A DNA stretch of 6,059 nucleotides. It comes from Spirochaetota bacterium (GTDB lineage: Bacteria > Spirochaetota > GWE2-31-10 > MWDO01). The DNA is taken from positions 1 through 6,059 of the forward strand of contig JAGOCL010000166.1 in assembly GCA_017998755.1 (NCBI GenBank), written 5' to 3'. Shown here in pieces: positions 1 through 6,059 of the stretch. The notes beneath the pieces are model-generated. The model worked only from the letters and a program-made list of their open reading frames with translations. It was not told the origin of the DNA and did no database searches. The position numbers and the translations under genes were made by a program. Position 1 is the first letter of the stretch. Every line of letters begins with the position of its first letter.

Positions 1-1587
1 ATTTGAGATATTTTTCTCTCTATTCATATACATCGACGATATTTCGGCGATTTTTTCATTCGAATACGACGCTATAACCTCGTCGGTAAATTCGTTCTTA
101 ACGCTCGGCGTATAATTCGATGTTTTATTTAATACCGGTATAAGTTCCAAACCGGCAGATTTTTCAAAATTTGATCCAATTCGTAGTATCAAGTCCTCCG
201 ACATCGCTTTTCCCATAATCTGAAGACCGACGGGCATTCCGTCCGCCAATCCGCATGGAACGGACATTGCGGGAATCCCCGCGAGATTCGCAATAACGGT
301 CGTAACGTCCCATAAATACAGTTTTAACGGATCGGTCGTTCCTTCGTTAAAATTAAACGGAAGTTCCGGAGTCGTCGGCGTTATAACGGCGTCGTATTTT
401 GAGAATATCCCGTTCATTTCGCTTTGTATATACCTTCTCAATCTTACCGCTTTATTATAATACTGATCGTAATACCCCGATGACAGAACAAAGTTCCCCA
501 GTAATATTCGTTTTTTTACCTCTTTTCCGAACCCCTTAGATCGCGTCGAAAATAACGCCTCTTCGTACGACGCCTGTTTCGAACTTCTGTATCCGTACTT
601 TACGCCGTCGTATCGAGCTAAATTTGACGACGCTTCCGCAGTCGCTATAAAGTAATAAGCCGGAATGATATATTTTATTGCCGGAAAACTAATCTCTTCG
701 ACTATCGCTCCCAGTTCTTTCAATATTCTAACAGATTCGTCAAATTTCTTCCTTATGTTATCCGCAACCCCTTCGGAATATAATTCGGTAAATACGGCTA
801 TTTTCAGACCTTTTATATCTTTATCAATATGTTCGAGATAGTTTTTCGCGGGAGAGTTTATCGAAGTCGAATCTTTACTATCATGACCGCTTATAATATT
901 TAACATAGCCCCGAGCCCGTAAACGTCGCGGGACATAGGACCGATCTGATCGAGCGACGACGCGTATGCGACAAGCCCGAATCTCGACGTAAGCCCGTAT
1001 GTCGGTTTGAGTCCCGCTATACCGCAAAACGCGGAGGGCTGTCTTATAGAACCGCCTGTGTCGCTACCGAGGGACAATTGGCACATCCCGGCAGAGACGC
1101 TCGCCGCAGATCCGCCCGACGATCCGCCGGGGATTTTATCGAAATTCCAAGGATTCTTAGCGTTTTTAAAAGCGGAGGTTTCCGTAGTCGAACCCATAGC
1201 GAACTCGTCGCAGTTAGTTTTACCGACAATTATCCCTCCGCTTTTTATAATTTTGTCAGTAACCGTCGCGTTAAAACATGGAGAGTAATTTTTGAGCATA
1301 TTCGATCCGCAGGTCGTATTTAGCCCGATAACGTGCATATTATCCTTCACGCTTATCGGTATACCGTCGATTTCGCTTAAAATAACGCCGCTTTTATACC
1401 TTTTATCGCTTTCGTCGGCTTTTTTCATCAGATAGTCTCTGTCAAAAACAGAAATATAACTTCCCAATTCGTCGTCGTACTCTTCGATTCTATCTAAAGT
1501 AGACTTCATTACTTCGGAGCATGAAATCTCCTTTTTTTTAATCAATTCGACGGTCTCTTTAAATTTTAATTCGCTAATTTTTTTCAT
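1..1587 (-). CDS. gatA: Asp-tRNA(Asn)/Glu-tRNA(Gln) amidotransferase subunit A, cut by the window edge
   Basis: GatA is the glutaminase subunit of GatCAB, which converts misacylated Glu-tRNA(Gln) and/or Asp-tRNA(Asn) to the correct amide form. It hydrolyses glutamine and channels ammonia to GatB. The frame is open for 529 codons from the ATG at 1587 to the edge with no stop, covering the region without any other gene. Amidase-signature residues are all there: Lys81 (SVKD), Ser156 in GGSSGGS (154-160) and nucleophile Ser180 in GSDTGGSIRQPSAF, followed by GLKPTYG 192-198 and SSLDQIGPMSRD 210-221, a GatA-typical block. The C-terminal core NLAGIPAMSVPCG (434-446) and PVGLQIMGK (452-460) is intact, with Asp427 at the expected glutamine-anchoring place. 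GatA normally ends near residue 485; here at least 40-45 more residues follow, so a C-terminal extension or fusion is possible. The start has only a weak Shine-Dalgarno (GCGGGGA, spacing about five), but homology to GatA N-termini supports it. Confidence 0.95.
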   Translation of the reverse strand, partial: MKKISELKFKETVELIKKKEISCSEVMKSTLDRIEEYDDELGSYISVFDRDYLMKKADESDKRYKSGVILSEIDGIPISVKDNMHVIGLNTTCGSNMLKNYSPCFNATVTDKIIKSGGIIVGKTNCDEFAMGSTTETSAFKNAKNPWNFDKIPGGSSGGSAASVSAGMCQLSLGSDTGGSIRQPSAFCGIAGLKPTYGLTSRFGLVAYASSLDQIGPMSRDVYGLGAMLNIISGHDSKDSTSINSPAKNYLEHIDKDIKGLKIAVFTELYSEGVADNIRKKFDESVRILKELGAIVEEISFPAIKYIIPAYYFIATAEASSNLARYDGVKYGYRSSKQASYEEALFSTRSKGFGKEVKKRILLGNFVLSSGYYDQYYNKAVRLRRYIQSEMNGIFSKYDAVITPTTPELPFNFNEGTTDPLKLYLWDVTTVIANLAGIPAMSVPCGLADGMPVGLQIMGKAMSEDLILRIGSNFEKSAGLELIPVLNKTSNYTPSVKNEFTDEVIASYSNEKIAEISSMYMNREKNISN

Positions 1588-1661
1588 AAATTCCCCGCAA
1601 GAAATACTAATTCATCTATCTCCTCCCCGCCTTGTCGCAAGGCGGGGAGGAGATTATTATT
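1588..1661 (-). promoter_or_regulatory. glnN-gatA intergenic leader with minicistron
   Basis: Besides the hairpin, this 74-bp gap carries, on the minus strand, the sequence GGAGGAG-ATAG-ATG AAT TAG: the best Shine-Dalgarno match in the gap precedes a two-codon reading frame (ATG at 1613-1615, stop at 1607-1609) that is out of frame with gatA. The gatA ATG follows the stop by 19 bases behind a weaker GGGG site at about 1593-1596. No -35/-10 pair is recognisable, so gatA is probably read through from glnN. Whether the minicistron is translated is unknown. Confidence 0.4.
1618..1654. repeat. GC-rich perfect inverted repeat between glnN and gatA (hairpin, possible terminator)
   Basis: Arms 1620-1634 and 1638-1652 are perfect 15-bp inverted complements (CTCCTCCCCGCCTTG and its reverse complement) around a 3-base loop; two further A-T pairs extend the stem to 1618-1654. 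It starts seven bases past the glnN stop, a typical terminator position. However, the minus-strand sequence after the stem is ATGAATTAG rather than a T-run, and the plus-strand side (TTATTATTC) is only mildly T-rich. It may be an imperfect terminator, an mRNA 3'-end stabiliser or processing site, or a copy of a dispersed palindromic element. Its high GC stands out sharply from the flanks. The stem itself is certain; its role is not. Confidence 0.75.
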
Positions 1662-3761
1662 CTATAACTTTGTGATAAGCTTCTGATATTTAGCCATCGG
1701 CCAAAGATCGTCCGCTACAAACTCTTCCGCTTTATCAACAGAAACTCTAAGATTATTCATGCTCTTCGCCCCTTTCCCTGCAAACGCAATCGCTTTCTTA
1801 TGTAAGTCTTCAATGCTCTCAAGTTCGGAAAGATCTTTCTTTAACGTCTCTATCTTACTCTTTACGTCGCTATATAACGATTCAATATTCTTCGCCTCTT
1901 CAAACAACGCGCGGCTTTCGATACCGGATTCTTTTAAAGAAGCGTAGGTTTTCGCCGTATTTGAAAGGTGCTTTGCAATCGCGGGCGCTATTTGGGTATA
2001 AGCGATATTTAAAGACTCTTTGATCTCAATTTCCATTATTTTAACGTAAGTTTCAAGCTTGATTTCTGTTTTAGATAACAATTCTCTCTTAGATAAAATT
2101 TTATATTTTTCAAACAGTTTTATCGTATCGTCTTTTAAATACTCGGCCAACGCGTCGGGCGTGTTTTTATTATTCGGCAAACCTCTCTTTTCAGCTTCGT
2201 CTTGCCACTCTTTAGAATAATTATTCCCTTCAAACCTTATTCTTTTTGTATCTTTTAATATCTCTTTCACAACGGTAAGCGCGTTAGCCCTAACGTCCCC
2301 TTTCATTTTGATAAGTTTATCGTAAATGAGGTCGTATCCATAAGCGGTAACCAAATTCAATATGGTCGCAGGTTCTGAGACGTTTTGACTAGAACCGCAA
2401 GCCCTGAATTCAAATTTATTCACGGTAAAAGCCACCGGAGACGTTCTATTTCTATCTGAAGTGTCTTTAACGACTTTCGGAAGATTCTGCAATCCTACGC
2501 TTATATGGGCTATTTTGTTCTCGGTAAAAGCTCCCGTCCCCTCGATTTCGTCGAGTATTTTTGTCAAATATTCTCCCAAATAAACGGACATTATAGCCGG
2601 AGGAGCTTCGTTCGCGCCCAATCTGTGATCGTTGCCCGCATCGGCGACCGACGCTCTCAACAAACCGCCGAACTTATCCACGCCGGCAAGAAAAGCGGCG
2701 AGCGTTATCAAAAAGTTGATGTTTTTTAACGGAGATTTGGACGGTTCCAAATAGTTGGATCCGGTATTATCGCCAATAGACCAGTTAACGTGTTTCCCCG
2801 AACCGTTTACCCCTGAGAACGGTTTTTCTTGCAGTAATACGACTAAATCGTTATTGTCCGCGACCTGTCTGATAATATCCATCAACTGCAAGTTATGATC
2901 GATCGACAAGTTGGCCTCTTCATAAAGCGGCGCGACCTCAAACTGATTTGGCGCGACTTCGTTATGTCTCGTCTTTGAAGGAATACCTCGCTTATATAAT
3001 TCGGAGTCGAGCTCTTCCATAAAATGGAGAGCCTTGGTTTTTATAGCTCCAAAATAGTGATCCTCCATCTGTTGCCCTTTAGCGGGGGTAGCGCCGAATA
3101 AAGTCCTTCCGCAAATCTGAAGATCCGCTCTGGTTTCGAACAGCTTTTTGGATATCAAAAAGTATTCCTGTTCCGGCCCTACGTACACCTTGATCCTTTT
3201 AGCCATTCTATTGCCGAGAAGTTTCTGTATCTTCATCGCGCTCTCTTTTATCGCCTTTTGCGACCTGAGATACGGCGTTTTTAAATCCAAAACCTCGCCG
3301 GTCCACGACATAAAAATCGACGGAATTACCAGAGTGGTTGTGTCTTTGGCTTTTATCAAAAACGCCGGCGAAGTAGGATCCCACGCGGTATATCCTCTCG
3401 CCTCGAAAGTCGATCTGATGCCCCCCGACGGGAAAGACGAAGCGTCAGGTTCCGATTGAATTAACTGTTTAGATGAAAATTTTTCAATAATCTTTCCGTC
3501 GTCGTCGTAACTAATGAAAGCGTCGTGCTTCTCGGCCGTTCCGCCTCGCTGGGGTTGAAACCAGTGCGTAAAGTGCGTCGCTCCGTTATCGATCGCCCAC
3601 TCTTTCATAGCAAAAGCTATATCTTCGGCGATAGAGTTATCCAACGGCTCGTCGTTTTCTATCGCCGCCAGTAAATTGTTGTAAACCCCTTTGTTTAACT
3701 TTTCGTACATCTTCATTTTATCGAAAGTCAACTCTCCAAATATCTCGCTTGATTTTGGCAT
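1662..3761 (-). CDS. glnN: Glutamine synthetase type III (GSIII)
   Basis: This enzyme joins ammonia to glutamate with ATP to make glutamine; it is cytoplasmic and forms a large (dodecameric) complex in the family. At 699 residues it fits GSIII (about 700) and is far longer than GSI or GSII. Family landmarks in order are THWFQP 65-70 with TAEKHD 75-80, GGIRSTFEARGYTAWDP 113-129, the metal-binding GPEQEYF 195-201, HNEVAPNQFEVAP 266-278, NGSGKHVNWS 319-328, NDHRLGANEAPPAI 377-390 and DRNRTSPVAFTVNKFEFR 436-453. The C-terminal third (about 560-680) is rich in Lys, Glu and Leu and predicted to be helical, the GSIII-specific region. There is no adenylylation-type Tyr motif that I recognise, as expected since that belongs to GSI-beta. 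All motif blocks are present, so it is probably active. Its own consensus promoter lies just upstream. The stop is TAG. Such genes are called glnN in Bacteroides and often glnA in automatic annotation. Confidence 0.97.
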   Translation of the reverse strand: MPKSSEIFGELTFDKMKMYEKLNKGVYNNLLAAIENDEPLDNSIAEDIAFAMKEWAIDNGATHFTHWFQPQRGGTAEKHDAFISYDDDGKIIEKFSSKQLIQSEPDASSFPSGGIRSTFEARGYTAWDPTSPAFLIKAKDTTTLVIPSIFMSWTGEVLDLKTPYLRSQKAIKESAMKIQKLLGNRMAKRIKVYVGPEQEYFLISKKLFETRADLQICGRTLFGATPAKGQQMEDHYFGAIKTKALHFMEELDSELYKRGIPSKTRHNEVAPNQFEVAPLYEEANLSIDHNLQLMDIIRQVADNNDLVVLLQEKPFSGVNGSGKHVNWSIGDNTGSNYLEPSKSPLKNINFLITLAAFLAGVDKFGGLLRASVADAGNDHRLGANEAPPAIMSVYLGEYLTKILDEIEGTGAFTENKIAHISVGLQNLPKVVKDTSDRNRTSPVAFTVNKFEFRACGSSQNVSEPATILNLVTAYGYDLIYDKLIKMKGDVRANALTVVKEILKDTKRIRFEGNNYSKEWQDEAEKRGLPNNKNTPDALAEYLKDDTIKLFEKYKILSKRELLSKTEIKLETYVKIMEIEIKESLNIAYTQIAPAIAKHLSNTAKTYASLKESGIESRALFEEAKNIESLYSDVKSKIETLKKDLSELESIEDLHKKAIAFAGKGAKSMNNLRVSVDKAEEFVADDLWPMAKYQKLITKL

Positions 3762-3790
3762 ATAAAACTCCTTTTTTAAAAAAAAAATTC
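3762..3790 (-). promoter_or_regulatory. glnN 5' leader with T10-A6 tract and ribosome binding site
   Basis: The predicted leader begins GAA, runs through ten T (3778-3787) and six A (3772-3777), and then reaches the Shine-Dalgarno AAGGAG (3768-3773), six bases before the ATG. The site is strong and decides the glnN start. The T-run begins at about the fourth transcribed base, where RNA polymerase can slip on homopolymers. U and A tracts could also pair with each other, but only weakly. Positions of the tract and site are seen directly; the transcript start and any slippage are inferred. Confidence 0.7.
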
Positions 3791-3796
3791 ATACAA

Positions 3797-3825
3797 ATTA
3801 TATTTTTATATAAATTGTTTGTCAA
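3797..3825 (-). promoter_or_regulatory. Consensus sigma-70 promoter of glnN
   Basis: On the minus strand TTGACA (3820-3825) and TATAAT (3797-3802) are separated by exactly 17 bp, a perfect match in both boxes and in spacing to the housekeeping consensus. A/T-rich tracts lie upstream of the -35. The expected first nucleotide is near 3790 (G) or 3789 (A), seven or eight bases past the -10, giving a leader of about 28 nt. No extended -10 (TG) is present and none is needed. The strength suggests that glnN is made in large amounts or is held down by a repressor or a post-initiation mechanism. Start-site mapping is not available here. Confidence 0.85.
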
Positions 3826-3953
3826 CATATTTATTTACATTTTTATTGTTTTTTACAGCATTCTTCTATACATTTTTTCATTTTTCATCATTTCGTACGT
3901 CATATTTCAGATATTATCACGCTTTTTTACATTATTTGCTTCACAATACATTT

Positions 3954-5375
3954 TCATATATCTTCCTTTTTTCCGCAAGCCCGTACAATGCGGTTTGTTT
4001 GTTCTTTATCATCCGGTTTGTAAGGATAATTTCCGTCGAAACATGCGTAACAGTATTTATCCGGCTCTTTAAAACAAGATTTCAGATACTCGATCGGTAG
4101 AAAAGTAACCGAATCGGCGTTAATTATTTTAGCCACTTCGTCCGGCGAATTCTCAAACGATATCAATTCTTTATCCGTCGGCGTATCAATACCAAAATAA
4201 CATCCCCCTTTTATCTCCGGGCTCGATAAAAAGAAATGAACCTCTTTAGCTCCGGCGTCTCTCAACATCTTAGAGATTTTACTCGAGGTTGTTCCGCGCA
4301 CTAAAGAATCGTCTATTACTGCGACAGTTTTCCCTTGAATTACCGATTTGATAGGGTTAAGTTTGATTTTTACCGATTCTATCCTATCTTTTTGCTCGGG
4401 TTTGATGAAAGACCTACCGGTATAGTGATTTCTGATCAAGCCGAATTCAAACGGTATTCCCGAATACCTTGAAAATCCCAGAGCCGCCGAGTTGCCCGAA
4501 TCGGGAACCGGTATAACTATATCCGGTTTGATTTTTGCCGCCTTCGCAAGACATTCGCCCATTTTAGTCCTTACTTCGTGAACGGATTCTCCAAATATTA
4601 TAGAGTCCGGTCTGGAAAAATATATCAGCTCGAACGCGCATTGAGTTATTTTACCGGAATTTGCGAACTTTACCTTTCTGATTTTGCCGGACGAACAGTA
4701 AACAATCTGTCCGGGCTCTACTTCGGTATAGTTAACCGCGCCGATTAAATCAAGGGCGTTTGTTTCCGACGCAAAAACGTAACCGTTCTCTACCTCGGCA
4801 TAAATCAAAGGTCTAAATCCGTTTGGATCTCTAAAAGCTATGAGCTCGTCGCCGCGCATCATAAGTATCGAATAAGCCCCTTGAAGTTGATCGAGAGCGC
4901 TCTGTAGCGATCTTTCAAAATCCGATCCTACTATTCTCGACATTATATGAACGAGAATTTCCGAGTCGGAAGTAGTCTGAAATATCGCGCCGTTTTGTAT
5001 CAATTCATTTTTTATAGCGCAGTAATTTGGTATGTTTCCGTTATGAGCTATCGCAATCTCCCCTTTGTTGAACTTAAACGTTAACGGTTGCGCGTTGAAT
5101 ATTCCCGAGCCGCCGCTAGTCGAATATCTTACGTGTCCTATGCCGATCGAAATTGACTCGTTAAACGGCGCCGTTTCAAAAAATTTACCCGATACGAGTC
5201 CTGCGGTCTTATAGACTTCGATTGAGCCGTTTTTCTTATAAGCTATCCCGCAACTCTCCTGCCCCCTATGTTGCAGAGCGAATAATCCGAGATACAGTTT
5301 TCTTATCGCGTCGGGAGACTCTTTACTTAGCGATATGCCGAATACTCCGCACTCGTCTTTTAATTTATCAGACAT
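3954..5375 (-). CDS. purF: Amidophosphoribosyltransferase (glutamine PRPP amidotransferase), [4Fe-4S] type
   Basis: PurF catalyses the first committed step of purine synthesis: PRPP plus glutamine gives 5-phosphoribosylamine, glutamate and pyrophosphate. The 473-residue protein is full length. The N-terminal Ntn glutaminase domain begins at Cys9 (CGVFGI), so the first eight residues (MSDKLKDE) are a propeptide presumably removed to expose the catalytic cysteine. Glutamine-site motifs follow: LQHRGQES 34-41, HVRYSTSG 81-88, HNGN 111-114 and SDSEI 136-140. The phosphoribosyltransferase domain has PVPDSGNSAALG at 289-300 and the PRPP loop VIDDSLVRGTTS at 353-364. Cys246, Cys392, Cys442 and Cys445 (CYAC) match the four iron-sulphur ligands of the Bacillus-type enzyme, so this belongs to the oxygen-sensitive clustered class, not the E. 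coli cluster-free class. The start is set by the Cys9 position and the AGGAG site. It sits directly behind gltD rather than in a purine operon. The stop is TGA. Confidence 0.97.
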   Translation of the reverse strand: MSDKLKDECGVFGISLSKESPDAIRKLYLGLFALQHRGQESCGIAYKKNGSIEVYKTAGLVSGKFFETAPFNESISIGIGHVRYSTSGGSGIFNAQPLTFKFNKGEIAIAHNGNIPNYCAIKNELIQNGAIFQTTSDSEILVHIMSRIVGSDFERSLQSALDQLQGAYSILMMRGDELIAFRDPNGFRPLIYAEVENGYVFASETNALDLIGAVNYTEVEPGQIVYCSSGKIRKVKFANSGKITQCAFELIYFSRPDSIIFGESVHEVRTKMGECLAKAAKIKPDIVIPVPDSGNSAALGFSRYSGIPFEFGLIRNHYTGRSFIKPEQKDRIESVKIKLNPIKSVIQGKTVAVIDDSLVRGTTSSKISKMLRDAGAKEVHFFLSSPEIKGGCYFGIDTPTDKELISFENSPDEVAKIINADSVTFLPIEYLKSCFKEPDKYCYACFDGNYPYKPDDKEQTNRIVRACGKKEDI

Positions 5376-5396
5376 ACAAACTCCTAAGTCGACGAT
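5376..5396 (-). promoter_or_regulatory. gltD-purF intercistronic gap with purF ribosome binding site
   Basis: The 21 bp between the gltD stop and the purF ATG hold a clear Shine-Dalgarno AGGAG at 5381-5385, five bases before the ATG. There is no room for a terminator, and no promoter is visible in the gap. This supports co-transcription of purF with gltD and fixes the purF start. Confidence 0.8.
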
Positions 5397-6059
5397 TTAG
5401 CTCAAATATTTATCTATCGATAACGCCGCTCTATTTCCATGATTTATCGCTCTGACTACCAACGACGGTCCGGAAACGGCGTCGCCCGCAGAAAACACAC
5501 CTTCCGCGGCCGTCGAATAGTCGGCGCCGACTTCTATATTACCTTTTTTATCGAAAGTAACTCCAAAATCTTCCAACAATCTTCCGTACTCAACGTGAAC
5601 GAATCCCATCGCCAATAAAACAATGTCTACGTCTATGGTAAATCCGGTATCCGTTATCTCTTCCATTTTATATTGTTTTGTAGAGTCGTCGAGTTTCCAA
5701 TCGACTCTAACGCAATGCGCCTTATTCACAAATATATCCTGCCCCGATAAACTTTTTATCGAAACGCCCCAATCCCGCTCGCCCCCCTCTTCGTGAGAGG
5801 AAGAAGTTCTGAGAATGTTAGGCCAATCGGGCCAGTTAGGATTCCAAGGATCATTCCAAACTTTTGGTTTTGGAAGTATCTCGTATTGATAAACTTTTTT
5901 GGCTTGTTGGCGAATAGCCGTTCCCACGCAATCCGAACCGGTATCGCCGCCGCCGACAACCAATACGGTTTTATTTCGAGCGGAAATAACTGAATGAGAG
6001 TCTATTTCGCCGGCGTTAAACTTATTTACCCGGGTCAAATAATCCATAGCGTAATATAC
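5397..6059 (-). CDS. gltD: Glutamate synthase (NADPH) small subunit, C-terminal part, cut by the window edge
   Basis: GltD is the FAD-containing beta subunit of glutamate synthase (GOGAT). It passes electrons from NAD(P)H to the large subunit GltB, which makes two glutamates from glutamine and 2-oxoglutarate in the cytoplasm. Only the last 220 codons are here. The frame is open through the edge (V-Y-Y-A before the first visible Met, the usual GltD context around AMDYL), so that Met is internal and roughly half of a protein of about 450-490 residues is missing. Visible hallmarks, counted from the edge, are the NADPH-binding glycine motif GGGDTGSDC at 36-44, the family-specific TSSSHEEGG at 85-93, LLAMGF at 148-153, and the second FAD-contact motif GVFSAGDA at 187-194, followed by the terminal helix ending YLS. 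The stop is TAA. purF follows after 21 bp. gltB would be expected upstream but cannot be seen. Related oxidoreductases of the same fold (NfnL/SudA type) are less likely given the SSSHEEGG block. Confidence 0.93.
   Translation of the reverse strand, partial: VYYAMDYLTRVNKFNAGEIDSHSVISARNKTVLVVGGGDTGSDCVGTAIRQQAKKVYQYEILPKPKVWNDPWNPNWPDWPNILRTSSSHEEGGERDWGVSIKSLSGQDIFVNKAHCVRVDWKLDDSTKQYKMEEITDTGFTIDVDIVLLAMGFVHVEYGRLLEDFGVTFDKKGNIEVGADYSTAAEGVFSAGDAVSGPSLVVRAINHGNRAALSIDKYLS

Larger units (their letters stand above)
3762..3953 (-). other. purF-glnN intergenic region, very AT-rich
   Basis: These 192 bp hold the glnN promoter and leader at the low-coordinate end. The rest (about 3840-3953) is extremely AT-rich and carries no gene I can support. 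I see no GC-rich stem followed by a T-run behind the purF stop, so no intrinsic terminator can be named; the gltD-purF transcript may end by another mechanism or read into glnN. On the minus strand a 9-base direct repeat, TGTAAAAAA, occurs at 3923-3931 and 3849-3857. In such biased sequence this may be chance. A-rich tracts just upstream of the -35 box could act as an UP element. Confidence 0.7.

Noticed and set aside
1007..1323. Short plus-strand and minus-strand open frames of 61-93 codons
   Set aside because: They lie inside the conserved amidase signature of gatA in other frames, have no ribosome site of note and resemble no known protein.
1..1587. gatA as a broken gene, since no complete gene appears in this stretch
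   Set aside because: The frame translates without interruption for 529 codons with every catalytic residue present; it simply leaves the window before its stop.
1759..3459. Three plus-strand frames of 62-103 codons inside glnN
   Set aside because: They are antisense to GSIII motif blocks and have no independent coding evidence.
3749..4100. Plus-strand open frames with hydrophobic, Phe/Ile-rich translations that look like membrane proteins
   Set aside because: The hydrophobicity comes from T-rich intergenic DNA read on the plus strand; the frames overlap the purF 3' end and the glnN promoter.
3954..5375. PurF as another Ntn amidotransferase such as GlmS or AsnB
   Set aside because: The PRPP loop and the four iron-sulphur cysteines are specific to PurF.
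5222..5455. Plus-strand frame spanning the gltD-purF junction
   Set aside because: It is antisense to two conserved genes; no supporting motif or ribosome site.
5756..5993. Short frames on both strands within gltD
   Set aside because: Both are out-of-frame shadows of the conserved GltD TSSSHEEGG and GGGDTGSDC region.

Overview
The window is gene-dense and every gene lies on the minus strand, so transcription reads from high to low coordinates. In that order it holds the C-terminal part of gltD (glutamate synthase small subunit, cut by the right edge), a complete purF (amidophosphoribosyltransferase), a complete type III glutamine synthetase (GSIII, glnN/glnA type) and gatA (Asp-tRNA(Asn)/Glu-tRNA(Gln) amidotransferase subunit A, cut by the left edge). 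I see no rRNA, tRNA, CRISPR array, insertion sequence or phage gene.

The genes share a glutamine theme. GSIII makes glutamine, GltD belongs to the enzyme that turns glutamine plus 2-oxoglutarate into glutamate, PurF spends glutamine amide nitrogen on purines, and GatA spends it on charged tRNA. gltD and purF are 21 bp apart and look like one operon. purF and glnN are separated by 192 bp of very AT-rich DNA carrying a promoter that matches the sigma-70 consensus exactly (TTGACA, 17 bp, TATAAT). glnN and gatA are separated by 74 bp that hold a perfect 15-bp GC-rich hairpin.

The most interesting non-coding signal is the start of the predicted glnN transcript. About three bases after the expected first nucleotide comes an unbroken run of ten T, then six A, then the ribosome binding site. 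Such a run in the first transcribed bases resembles promoters controlled by reiterative (slippage) transcription. The second is the glnN-gatA hairpin: it lacks a U-tract and buries a strong Shine-Dalgarno sequence ahead of a two-codon reading frame. The third is GatA, which stays open about 45 residues past its usual end and may be extended or fused.

The organism is a bacterium of roughly 40% GC by eye, using ordinary Shine-Dalgarno sites and a sigma-70-like promoter. GSIII, a [4Fe-4S]-type PurF and a transamidosome subunit suggest an anaerobic, non-proteobacterial lineage. Elusimicrobiota/Endomicrobia-like or similar gut-associated bacteria are my guess, but the sequence alone does not prove this. 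No new multi-gene system is visible; these are core nitrogen-metabolism genes with some unusual regulatory sequence between them.
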